Shown here: piece by piece, positions 10,435-22,607 of the stretch | How the letters are laid out: each line of letters begins with the position of its first letter | How positions within the stretch are numbered: the first letter of the stretch is position 1 | Assembly: GCA_949752795.1 (NCBI GenBank) | Contig: CATKHW010000289.1 | Span: 434,001 to 498,000 of the forward strand | DNA: 64,000 bases | Source of the DNA: Hyperoodon ampullatus | Taxonomy: Eukaryota; Chordata; Mammalia; Artiodactyla; Ziphiidae | Direction of reading: 5' to 3' | Notes under the pieces: model-generated | Databases searched by the model: none | Seen by the model: only the letters and a program-made list of their open reading frames with translations | Told to the model about the DNA's origin: nothing | Translations under genes and position numbers: made by a program

Positions 10435-12173
10435 GATATATTCCTCTGCGGGAAATATGGGATTTTGAGTCCCTTTCACTGAGGAAGGTGTAGGTCTTGT
10501 CTATTCCATAGTTGGTTTTTGGAACGGTACCTGTGCTTATATCAAACTCTGGTTTTATGCATCACCCCACCTCTCCTTCCCCCTTAAGCAGGCATAAGAG
10601 TGTTTTCTAAATGTGAGACTCTGTTCTCTTTACTAACTCAGTTCAAGTGTAGCCATGTTTACAGGATCTTCATAAGTGATATCTTATGATAAGTTTCTTT
10701 TTCTGTGTGACTTATTTCACTTAGAATCATCGTACCTGAATCCACCCATTTTGCTGCTACTGGTCTTATGACATTGATTTCATGGCTGAGGGATATTCCA
10801 TCGTACGTAAGTACCACAATTTTTTGAACCATTTTTATATTTCCTGGGATATTTAAGGTGTACCCAAGTTGAGGTCCTTGTAAGCAGTGCAGCCCTAAAT
10901 TTTGGGGTGGCTGTGTCTTTTTGATTTTCAGTTTTCCAAAGGTATATTCCCTAGACTGGAAGTGCCCTTGGCTCTGTAGCTCTGTTGTTTACTTGTTTTA
11001 GGGAACACAATGCACTCCTCCAGAGAGGCAGTTGGCAATTTACATCCCGCCCATCAGCATAACAAGGCTCCCTGTTCTCCAGGGCCTGTCTTGCCTTTCT
11101 GGTTTTTACACATTTTGTGGATGTCCCTTTTGACCGGTGGGAAGTGATACTTCTTTGTAGTGCAGATTTGCATTGCCCGCTTGCTTGCTTGGCCAAAAAG
11201 GGCGTATGCGTTTTCTCCTGAATATATTCAGGAGAAAACGCATACGCCCTTTTTGGCCAAGTGCATCATTGTCGAAGTTGTGCCCCTCTTCCTGTGCTTT
11301 AAAGGCGATTCCAACGTACCTCTTGAAATCTGTTTCCTGCTATTCTGCCTCGCTTTCAAGTCCGCCTCGTTGCCTTCCCTCAACAGATTTTTGGACGATA
11401 GTTGTCCTTTATTACTCGGCCAGTTTGTGAATTGCTGTGCCCCTGAGCTCCATTTTTCAACTCGTTTTTGGTGAGCTGACCGCAAGTCCAAAATTTTGGT
11501 TCAGGATCTATACTGATTTCCGGTGGGTGGCTGAGACTTTGGTTAATTCTTCTTCCTGCCGGGAAATTACAGTGATATGTGCCCGTCCAAATGCCTAACA
11601 GCTACTCTCTCATTGGTTCTCCCTCTTCCCTTTCATCCTCTGCCAAATTGGCAACCTGTGCGAACCAGGAGGTTAAAGGGGCTGTCTCTCCAAGTTGGGA
11701 GGTTGATAATAAAGCAGATGGAAAGTCAAACCGGAGCACCAGGAGAGGGACTATTCGTTGAGTTTTAGAAACCTTTCGTATTCACAGTGTGTCCGTTCTC
11801 TAGGATTCCCGTACATGTTATATCTGTAGTAATATTCCCTTCAACCTGGAGAGCTGGGACCCATGGAATGTGTGCCATGCATTATTGCTTTAAAGGGTCT
11901 GCATTTGCTCACCCAATTTCACCAATCCTCTCAGTCCCAAGTGTCCAGCCTTATGCCACATCCAGCTGTCCTTGTAGATAGGGTCATTTCAGGTTTCATC
12001 AGAGACCCTGAAGGAATTGTAAAGAATTCCCCAGTTTTTTTGTTTTATTTTTGAAATTCCTTTTTATAGTGGGTTTGAGCTGATTCTCGCTGCCATATTT
12101 ATCCCAGTCTAGACACACTTGATTCCCTTACGGAGACATATCAATACATAGGTTTTAAGATTCTTACTAGTCA
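10435..12173 (+). repeat. Satellite monomer copy 7 (C/X mosaic)
   Basis: Palindrome 11188-11261. The first two thirds are class C (635T, 916T, 935G) with 198A. The later part has the X states 1085T and 1420C, so an exchange point probably lies between 935 and 1085 of the unit. TTCCAAAGG near 10935 removes the start codon of the 93-codon open stretch. Confidence 0.96.
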
Positions 12174-13912
12174 GATATATTCCTCTGCGGGAAATATGGG
12201 GTTTTGAGTCCCTTTCACTGAGGAAGGTGTAGGTCTTGTCTATTCCATAGTTGGTTTTTGGAACGGTACCTGTGCTTATATCAAACTCTGGTTTTATGCA
12301 TCACCCCACCTCTCCTTCCCCCTTAAGCAGGCATAAGAGTGTTTTCTAAATGTGAGACACTGTTCTCTTTCCTAACTCAGTTCAAGTGTAGCCATGTTTA
12401 CAGGATCTTCATAAGTGATATCTTATGATAAGTTTCTTTTTCTGTGTGACTTATTTCACTTAGAATCATCGTACCTGAATCCACCCATTTTGCTGCTACT
12501 GGTCTTATGACATTGATTTCATGGCTGAGGGATATTCCATCGTACGTAAGTACCACAATTTTTTGAGCCATTTTTATATTTCCTGGGATATTTAAGGTGT
12601 ACCCAAGTTGAGGTCCTTGTAAGCAGTGCAGCCCTAAATTTTGGGGTGGCTGTGTCTTTTTGATTTTCAGTTTTCCCAAGGTATATTCCCTAGACTGGAA
12701 GTGCCCTTGGCTCTGTAGCTCTGTTGTTTACTTGTTTTAGGGAACACAATGCACTCCTCCAGAGAGGCAGTTGGCAATTTACATCCCGCCCATCAGCATA
12801 ACAAGGCACCCTGTTCTCCAGGGCCTGTCTTGCCTTTCTGGTTTTTACACATTTTGTGGATGTCCCTTTTGACCGGTGGGAAGTGATACTTCTTTGTAGT
12901 GCAGATTTGCATTGCCCGCTTGCTTGCTTGGCCAAAAAGGGCGTATGCGTTTTCTCCTGAATATATTCAGGAGAAAACGCATACGCCCTTTTTGGCCAAG
13001 TGCATCATTGTCGAAGTTGTGCCCCTCTTCCTGTGCTTTAAAGGCGATTCCAACGTACCTCTTGAAATATGTTTCCTGCTTTTCTGCCACGCTTTCAAGT
13101 CCGCCTCGTTGCCTTCCCTCAACAGATTTTTGGACGATAGTTGTCCTTTATTACTCGGCCAGTTTGTGAATTGCTGTGCCCCTGAGCTCCATTTTTCAAC
13201 TCGTTTTTGGTGAGCTGACCGCAAGTCCAAAATTTTGGTTCAGGATCTATACTGATTCCCGGTGGGTGGCTGAGACTTTGGTTAATTCTTCTTCCTGCCG
13301 GGAAATTACAGTGATATGTGCCCGTCCAAATGCCTAACAGCTACTCTCTCATTGGTTCTCCCTCTTCCCTTTCATCCTCTGCCATATTGGCAACCTGTGC
13401 GAACCAGGAGGTTAAAGGGGCTGTCTCTCCAAGTTGGGAGGTTGATAATAAAGCAGATGGAAAGTCAAACCGGAGCACCAGGAGAGGGACTATTCGTTGA
13501 GTTTTAGAAACCTTTCGTATTCACAGTGTGTCCGTTCTCTAGGATTCCCGTACATGTTATATCTGTAGTAATATTCCCTTCAACCTGGAGAGTTGGGACC
13601 CATGGAATGTGTGCCATGCATTATTGCTTTAAAGGGTCTGCATTTGCTCACCCAATCTCACCAATCCTCTCAGTCCCAAGTGTCCAGCCTTTTGCCACAT
13701 CCAGCTGTCCTTGTAGATAGGGTCATTTCAGGTTTCATCAGAGACCCTGAAGGAATTGTAAAGAATTTCCCAGTTTTTTTGTTTTATTTTTGAAATTCCT
13801 TTTTATAGTGGGTTTGAGCTGATTCTCGCTGCCATATTTATCCCAGTCTAGACACACTTGATTCCCTTACGGAGACATATCAATACATAGGTTTTAAGAT
13901 TCTTACTAGTCA
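12174..13912 (+). repeat. Satellite monomer copy 8 (class Y)
   Basis: Palindrome 12927-13000. Markers are 28G, 186A, 635A, 916A, 935G, 1085C, 1212T, 1420T. It is the first Y-class copy in the window. Private changes include TTGAGCC near 12566, AAATATGTTTCCTGCTTTTC near 13065-13084 and CCTTTTGCCAC near 13691. Confidence 0.96.
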
Positions 13913-15651
13913 GATATATTCCTCTGCGGGAAATATGGGGTTTTGAGTCCCTTTCACTGAGGAAGGTGTAGGTCTTGTCTATTCCATAGTTGGTTTTTGG
14001 AACGGTACTTGTGCTTATATCAAACTCTGGTTTTATGCATCACCCCACCTCTCCTTCCCCCTTAAGCAGGCATAAGAGTGTTTTCTAAATGTGAGACTCT
14101 GTTCTCTTTCCTAACTCAGTTCAAGTGTAGCCATGTTTACAGGATCTTCATAAGTGATATCTTATGATAAGTTTCATTTTCTGTGTGACTTATTTCACTT
14201 AGAATCATCGTACCTGAATCCACCCATTTTGCTGCTACTGGTCTTATGACATTGATTTCATGGCTGAGGGATATTCCATCGTACGTAAGTACCACAATTT
14301 TTTGAACCATTTTTATATTTCCTGGGATATTTAAGGTGTACCCAAGTTGAGGTCCTTGTAAGCAGTGCAGCCCTAAATTTTGGGGTGGCTGTGTCTTTTT
14401 GATTTTCAGTTTTCCCAAGGTATATTCCCTAGACTGGAAGTGCCCTTGGCTCTGTAGCTCTGTTGTTTACTTGTTTTAGGGAACACAATGCACTCCTCCA
14501 GAGAGGCAGTTGGCAATTTACATCCCGCCCATCAGCATAACAAGGCTCCCTGTTCTCCAGGGCCTGTCTTGCCTTTCTGGTTTTTACACATTTTGTGGAT
14601 GTCCCTTTTGACCGGTGGGAAGTGATACTTCTTTGTAGTGCAGATTTGCATTGCCCGCTTGCTTGCTTGGCCAAAAAGGGCGTATGCGTTTTCTCCTGAA
14701 TATATTCAGGAGAAAACGCATACGCCCTTTTTGGCCAAGTGCATCATTGTCGAAGTTGTGCCCCTCTTCCTGTGCTTTAAAGGCGATTCCAACGTACCTC
14801 TTGAAATCTGTTTCCTGCTATTCTGCCACGCTTTCAAGTCCGCCTCTTTGCCTTCCCTCAACAGATTTTTGGACGATAGTTGTCCTTTATTACTCGGCCA
14901 GTTTGTGAATTGCTGTGCCCCTGAGCTCCATTTTTCAACTCGTTTTTGGTGAGCTGACCGCAAGTCCTAAATTTTGGTTCAGGATCTATACTGATTTCCG
15001 GTGGGTGGCTGAGACTTTGGTTAATTCTTCTTTCTGCCGGGAAATTACAGTGATATGTGCCCGTCCAAATGCCTAACAGCTACTCTCTCATTGGTTCTCC
15101 CTCTTCCCTTTCATCCCCTGCCAAATTGGCAACCTGTGCGAACCAGGAGGTTAAAGGGGCTGTCTCTCCAAGTTGGGAGGTTGATAATAAAGCAGATGGA
15201 AAGTCAAACCGGAGCACCAAGAGAGGGACTATTCGTTGAGTTTTAGAAACCTTTCGTATTCACAGTGTGTCCGTTCTCTAGGATTCCCGTACATGTTATA
15301 TCTGTAGTAATATTCCATTCAACCTGGAGAGCTGGGACCCATGGAATGTGTGTCATGCATTATTGCTTTAAAGGGTCTGCATTTGCTCACCCAATCTCAC
15401 CAATCCTCTCAGTCCCAAGTGTCCAGCCTTATGCCACATCCAGCTGTCCTTGTAGATAGGGTCATTTCAGGTTTCATCAGAGACCCTGAAGGAATTGTAA
15501 AGAATTTCCCAGTTTTATTGTTTTATTTTTGAAATTCCTTTTTATAGTGGGTTTGAGCTGATTCTCGCTGCCATATTTATCCCAGTCTAGACACACTTGA
15601 TTCCCTTACGGAGACATATCAATACATAGGTTTTAAGATTCTTACTAGTCA
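13913..15651 (+). repeat. Satellite monomer copy 9 (class X, unusually divergent)
   Basis: Palindrome 14666-14739. It shares 97T (which destroys the KpnI GGTACC site) and 264A with copy 11. It has an unusual load of private changes: AGTCCTAAA near 14967, TTCTTTCTG near 15032, CATCCCCTG near 15117, CACCAAGAG near 15220, TTCCATTCA near 15317, GTGTCATGC near 15352, and an A within the poly(T) tract. Confidence 0.96.
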
Positions 15652-17390
15652 GATATATTCCTCTGCGGGAAATATGGGGTTTTGAGTCCCTTTCACTGAG
15701 GAAGGTGTAGGTCTTGTCTATTCCATAGTTGGTTTTTGGAACGGTACCTGTGCTTATATCAAACTCTGGTTTTATGCATCACCCCACCTCTCCTTCCCCC
15801 TTAAGCAGGCATAAGAGTGTTTTCTAAATGTGAGACACTGTTCTCTTTCCTAACTCAGTTCAAGTGTAGCCATGTTTACAGGATCTTCATAAGTGATATC
15901 TTATGATAAGTTTCTTTTTCTGTGTGACTTATTTCACTTAGAATCATCGTACCTGAATCCACCCATTTTGCTGCTACTGGTCTTATGACATTGATTTCAT
16001 GGCTGAGGGATATTCCATCGTACGTAAGTACCACAATTTTTTGAACCATTTTTATATTTCCTGGGATATTTAAGGTGTACCCAAGTTGAGGTCCTTGTAA
16101 GCAGTGCAGCCCTAAATTTTGGGGTGGCTGTGTCTTTTTGATTTTCAGTTTTCCCAAGGTATATTCCCTAGACTGGAAGTGCCCTTGGCTCTGTAGCTCT
16201 GTTGTTTACTTGTTTCAGGGAACACAATGCACTCCTCCAGAGAGGCAGTTGGCAATTTACATCCCGCCCATCAGCATAACAAGGCACCCTGTTCTCCAGG
16301 GCCTGTCTTGCCTTTCTGGTTTTTACACATTTTGTGGATGTCCCTTTTGACCGGTGGGAAGTGATACTTCTTTGTAGTGCAGATTTGCATTGCCCGCTTG
16401 CTTGCTTGGCCAAAAAGGGCGTATGCGTTTTCTCCTGAATATATTCAGGAGAAAACGCATACGCCCTTTTTGGCCAAGTGCATCATTGTCGAAGTTGTGC
16501 CCCTCTTCCTGTGCTTTAAAGGCGATTCCAATGTACCTCTTGAAATCTGTTTCCTGCTATTCTGCCACGCTTTCAAGTCCGCCTCTTTGCCTTCCCTCAA
16601 CAGATTTTTGGACGATAGTTGTCCTTTATTACTCGGCCAGTTTGTGAATTGCTGTGCCCCTGAGCTCCATTTTTCAACTCGTTTTTGGTGAGCTGACCGC
16701 AAGTCCAAAATTTTGGTTCAGGATCTATACTGATTTCCGGTGGGTGGTTGAGACTTTGGTTAATTCTTCTTCCTGCCGGGAAATTACAGTGATATGTGCC
16801 CGTCCAAATGCCTAACAGCTACTCTCTCATTGGTTCTCCCTCTTCCCTTTCATCCTCTGCCAAATTGGCAACCTGTGCGAACCAGGAGGTTAAAGGGGCT
16901 GTCTCTCCAAGTTGGGAGGTTGATAATAAAGCAGATGGAAAGTCAAACCGGAGCACCAGGAGAGGGACTATTCGTTGAGTTTTAGAAACCTTTCGTATTC
17001 ACAGTGTGTCCGTTCTCTAGGATTCCTGTACATGTTATATCTGTAGTAATATTCCCTTCAACCTGGAGAGCTGGGACCCATGGAATGTGTGCCATGCATT
17101 ATTGCTTTAAAGGGTCTGCATTTGCTCACCCAATCTCACCAATCCTCTCAGTCCCAAGTGTCCAGCCTTATGCCACATCCAGCTGTCATTGTAGATAGGG
17201 TCATTTCAGGTTTCATCAGAGACCCTGAAGGAATTGTAAAGAATTTCCCAGTTTTTTTGTTTTATTTTTGAAATTCCTTTTTATAGTGGGTTTGAGCTGA
17301 TTCTCGCTGCCATATTTATCCCAGTCTAGACACACTTGATTCCCTTACGGAGACATATCAATACATAGGTTTTAAGATTCTTACTAGTCA
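15652..17390 (+). repeat. Satellite monomer copy 10 (X with 635A)
   Basis: Palindrome 16405-16478. It shares 1097T (GGTGGTTGAG) with copy 12 only, and the T of GATTCCTGTAC with copy 11. It also carries 1537A, found in copies 13, 15, 19 and 29. TGTTTCAGGG near 16216 is private and opens an incidental reading frame. Confidence 0.96.
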
Positions 17391-19129
17391 GATATATTCC
17401 TCTGCGGGAAATATGGGGTTTTGAGTCCCTTTCACTGAGGAAGGTGTAGGTCTTGTCTATTCCATAGTTGGTTTTTGGAACGGTACTTGTGCTTATATCA
17501 AACTCTGGTTTTATGCATCACCCCACCTCTCCTTCCCCCTTAAGCAGGCATAAGAGTGTTTTCTAAATGTGAGACTCTGTTCTCTTTCCTAACTCAGTTC
17601 AAGTGTAGCCATGTTTACAGGATCTTCATAAGTGATATCTTATGATAAGTTTCATTTTCTGTGTGACTTATTTCACTTAGAATCATCGTACCTGAATCCA
17701 CCCATTTTGCTGCTACTGGTCTTATGACATTGATTTCATGGCTGAGGGATATTCCATCGTACGTAAGTACCACAATTTTTTGAACCATTTTTATATTTCC
17801 TGGGATATTTAAGGTGTACCCAAGTTGAGGTCCTTGTAAGCAGTGCAGCCCTAAATTTTGGGGTGGCTGTGTCTTTTTGATTTTCAGTTTTCCCAAGGTA
17901 TATTCCCTAGACTGGAAGTGCCCTTGGCTCTGTAGCTCTGTTGTTTACTTGTTTTAGGGAAGACAATGCACTCCTCCAGAGAGGCAGTTGGCAATTTACA
18001 TCCCGCCCATCAGCATAACAAGGCACCCTGTTCTCCAGGGCCTGTCTTGCCTTTCTGGTTTGTACACATTTTGTGGATGTCCCTTTTGACCGGTGGGAAG
18101 TGATACTTCTTTGTAGTGCAGATTTGCATTGCCCGCTTGCTTGCTTGGCCAAAAAGGGCGTATGCGTTTTCTCCTGAATATATTCAGGAGAAAACGCATA
18201 CGCCCTTTTTGGCCAAGTGCATCATTGTCGAAGTTGTGCCCCTCTTCCTGTGCTTTAAAGGAGATTCCAACGTACCTCTTGAAATCTGTTTCCTGCTATT
18301 CTGACACGCTTTCAAGTCCGCCTCGTTGCCTTCCCTCAACAGATTTTTGGACGATAGTTGTCCTTTATTACTCGGCCAGTTTGTGAATTGCTGTGCCCCT
18401 GAGCTCCATTTTTCAACTCGTTTTTGGTGAGCTGACCGCAAGTCCAAAATTTTGGTTCAGGATCTATACTGATTTCCGGTGGGTGGCTGAGACTTTGGTT
18501 AATTCTTCTTCCTGCCGGGAAATTACAGTGATATGTGCCCGTCCAAATGCCTAACAGCTACTCTCTCATTGGTTCTCCCTCTTCCCTTTCATCCTCTGCC
18601 AAATTGGCAACCTGTGCGAACCAGGAGGTTAAAGGGGCTGTCTCTCCAAGTTGGGAGGTTGATAATAAAGCAGATGGAAAGTCAAACCGGAGCACCAGGA
18701 GAGGGACTATTCGTTGAGTTTTAGAAACCTTTCGTATTCACAGTGTGTCCGTTCTCTAGGATTCCTGTACATGTTATATCTGTAGTAATATTCCCTTCAA
18801 CCTGGAGAGTTGGGACCCATGGAATGTGTGCCATGCATTATTGCTTTAAAGGGTCTGCATTTGCTCACCCAATCTCACCAATCCTCTCAGTCCCAAGTGT
18901 CCAGCCTTATGCCACATCCAGCTGTCCTTGTAGATAGGGTCATTTCAGGTTTCATCAGAGACCCTGAAGGAATTGTAAAGAATTTCCCAGTTTTTTTGTT
19001 TTATTTTTGAAATTCCTTTTTATAGTGGGTTTGAGCTGATTCTCGCTGCCATATTTATCCCAGTCTAGACACACTTGATTCCCTTACGGAGACATATCAA
19101 TACATAGGTTTTAAGATTCTTACTAGTCA
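17391..19129 (+). repeat. Satellite monomer copy 11 (mosaic)
   Basis: Palindrome 18144-18217. It shares 97T and 264A with copy 9, and 572G and 914A with copies 17 and 18. Its 1212 is A, unlike those two copies. Private changes include TTTGTACAC near 18062 and AAGGAGATTCC near 18262. Confidence 0.96.
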
Positions 19130-20868
19130 GATATATTCCTCTGCGGGAAATATGGGGTTTTGAGTCCCTTTCACTGAGGAAGGTGTAGGTCTTGTCTATT
19201 CCACAGTTGGTTTTTGGAACAGTACCTGTGCTTATATCAAACTCTGGTTTTATGCATCACCCCACCTCTCCTTCCCCCTTAAGCAGGCATAAGAGTGTTT
19301 TCTAAATGTGAGACACTGTTCTCTTTCCTAACTCAGTTCAAGTGTAGCCATGTTTACAGGATCTTCATAAGTGATATCTTATGATAAGTTTCTTTTTCTG
19401 TGTGACTTATTTCACTTAGAATCATCGTACCTGAATCCACCCATTTTGCTGCTACTGGTCTTATGACATTGATTTCATGGCTGAGGGATATTCCATCGTA
19501 CGTAAGTACCACAATTTTTTGAACCATTTTTATATTTCCTGGGATATTTAAGGTGTACCCAAGTTGAGGTCCTTGTAAGCAGTGCAGCCCTAAATTTTGG
19601 GGTGGCTGTGTCTTTTTGATTTTCAGTTTTCCCAAGGTATATTCCCTAGACTGGAAGTGCCCTTGGCTCTGTAGCTCTGTTGTTTACTTGTTTTAGGGAA
19701 CACAATGCACTCCTCCAGAGAGGCAGTTGGCAATTTACATCCTGCCCATCAGCATAACAAGGCTCCCTGTCCTCCAGGGCCTGTCTTGCCTTTGTGGTTT
19801 TTACACATTTTGTGGATGTCCCTTTTGACCGGTGGGAAGTGATACTTCTTTGTAGTGCAGATTTGCATTGCCCGCTTGCTTGCTTGGCCAAAAAGGGCGT
19901 ATGCGTTTTCTCCTGAATATATTCAGGAGAAAACGCATACGCCCTTTTTGGCCAAGTGCATCATTGTCGAAGTTGTGCCCCTCTTCCTGTGCTTTAAAGG
20001 CGATTCCAACGTACCTCTTGAAATCTGTTTCCTGCTATTCTGCCACGCTTTCAAGTCCGCCTCTTTGCCTTCCCTCAACAGATTTTTGGACGATAGTTGT
20101 CCTTTATTACTCGGCCAGTTTGTGAATTGCTGTGCCCCTGAGCTCCATTTTTCAACTCGTTTTTGGTGAGCTGACCGCAAGTCCAAAATTTTGGTTCAGG
20201 ATCTATACTGATTTCCGGTGGGTGGTTGAGACTTTGGTTAATTCTTCTTCCTGCCGGGAAATTACAGTGATATGTGCCCGTCCAAATGCCTAACAGCTAC
20301 TCTCTCATTGGTTCTCCCTCTTCCCTTTCATCCTCTGCCAAATTGGCAACCTGTGCGAACCAGGAGGTTAAAGGGGCTGTCTCTCCAAGTTGGGAGGTTG
20401 ATAATAAAGCAGATGGAAAGTCAAACCGGAGCACCAGGAGAGGGACTATTCGTTGAGTTTTAGAAACCTTTCGTATTCACAGTGTGTCCGTTCTCTAGGA
20501 TTCCCGTACATGTTATATCTGTAGTAATATTCCCTTCAACCTGGAGAGCCTGGACCCATGGAATGTGTGCCATGCATTATTGCTTTAAAGGGTCTGCATT
20601 TGCTCACCCAATCTCACCAATCCTCTCAGTCCCAAGTGTCCAGCCTTATGCCACATCCAGCTGTCCTTGTAGATAGGGTCATTTCAGGTTTCATCAGAGA
20701 CCCTGAAGGAATTGTAAAGAATTTCCCAGTTTTTTTGTTTTATTTTTGAAATTCCTTTTTATAGTGGGTTTGAGCTGATTCTCGCTGCCGTATTTATCCC
20801 AGTCTAGACACACTTGATTCCCTTACGGAGACATATCAATACATAGGTTTTAAGATTCTTACTAGTCA
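19130..20868 (+). repeat. Satellite monomer copy 12 (class X)
   Basis: Palindrome 19883-19956. It shares 1097T with copy 10 and 75C with copy 13. AACAGTACC near 19220 removes the KpnI site. Private changes include CATCCTGCCC near 19742, TGTCCTCC near 19769, TTGTGGTT near 19793, GAGCCTGG near 20550 and TGCCGTATT near 20789. Confidence 0.96.
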
Positions 20869-22607
20869 GATATATTCCTCTGCGGGAAATATGGGGTTTT
20901 GAGTCCCTTTCACTGAGGAAGGTGTAGGTCTTGTCTATTCCACAGTTGGTTTTTGGAACGGTACCTGTGCTTATATCAAACTCTGGTTTTATGCATCACC
21001 CCACCTCTCCTTCCCCCTTAAGCAGGCATAAGAGTGTTTTCTAAATGTGAGACACTGTTCTCTTTCCTAACTCAGTTCAAGTGTAGCCATGTTTACAGGA
21101 TCTTCATAAGTGATATCTTATGATAAGTTTCTTTTTCTGTGTGACTTATTTCACTTAGAATCATCGTACCTGAATCCACCCATTTTGCTGCTACTGGTCT
21201 TATGACATTGATTTCATGGCTGAGGGATATTCCATCGTACGTAAGTACCACAATTTTTTGAACCATTTTTATATTTCCTGGGATATTTAAGGTGTACCCA
21301 AGTTGAGGTCCTTGTAAGCAGTGCAGCCCTAAATTTTGGGGTGGCTGTGTCTTTTTGATTTTCAGTTTTCCCAAGGTATATTCCCTAGACTGGAAGTGCC
21401 CTTGGCTCTGTAGCTCTGTTGTTTACTTGTTTTAGGGAACACAATGCACTCCTCCAGAGAGGCAGTTGGCAATTTACATCCCGCCCATCAGCATAACAAG
21501 GCACCCTGTTCTCCAGGGCCTGTCTTGCCTTTCTGGTTTTTACACATTTTGTGGATGTCCCTTTTGACCGGTGGGAAGTGATACTTCTTTGTAGTGCAGA
21601 TTTGCATTGCCCGCTTGCTTGCTTGGCCAAAAAGGGCGTATGCGTTTTCTCCTGAATATATTCAGGAGAAAACGCATACGCCCTTTTTGGCCAAGTGCAT
21701 CATTGTCGAAGTTGTGCCCCTCTTCCTGTGCTTTAAAGGCGATTCCAACGTACCTCTTGAAATCTGTTTTCTGCTATTCTGCCTCGCTTTCATGTCTGCC
21801 TCGTTGCCTTCCCTCAAGAGATTTTTGGACGATAGTTGTCCTTTATTACTCGGCCAGTTTGTGAATTGCTGTGCCCCTGAGCTCCATTTTTCAACTCGTT
21901 TTTGGTGAGCTGACCGCAAGTCCAAAATTTTGGTTCAGGATCTATACTGATTCCCGGTGGGTGGCTGAGACTTTGGTTAATTCTTCTTCCTGCCGGGAAA
22001 TTACAGTGATATGTGCCCGTCCAAATGCCTAACAGCTACTCTCTCATTGGTTCTCCCTCTTCCCTTTCATCCTCTGCCAAATTGGCAACCTGTGCGAACC
22101 AGGAGGTTAAAGGGGCTGTCTCTCCAAGTTGGGAGGTTGATAATAAAGCAGATGGAAAGTCAAACCGGAGCACCAGGAGAGGGACTATTCGTTGAGTTTT
22201 AGAAACCTTTCGTATTCACAGTGTGTCCGTTCTCTAGGATTCCCGTACATGTTATATCTGTAGTAATATTCCCTTCAACCTGGAGAGTTGGGACCCATGG
22301 AATGTGTGCCATGCATTATTGCTTTAAAGGGTCTGCATTTGCTCACCCAATCTCACCAATCCTCTCAGTCCCAAGTGTCCAGCCTTATGCCACATCCAGC
22401 TGTCATTGTAGATAGGGTCATTTCAGGTTTCATCAGAGACCCTGAAGGAATTGTAAAGAATTTCCCAGTTTTTTTGTTTTATTTTTGAAATTCCTTTTTA
22501 TAGTGGGTTTGAGCTGATTCTCGCTGCCATATTTATCCCAGTCTAGACACACTTGATTCCCTTACGGAGACATATCAATACATAGGTTTTAAGATTCTTA
22601 CTAGTCA
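20869..22607 (+). repeat. Satellite monomer copy 13 (C with 635A)
   Basis: Palindrome 21622-21695. It carries 75C as in copy 12, 635A and 916T, a combination not seen elsewhere here, and 1537A. Private changes include TGTTTTCTGC near 21770, TCATGTCTGCC near 21791 and CTCAAGAG near 21816. Confidence 0.96.
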
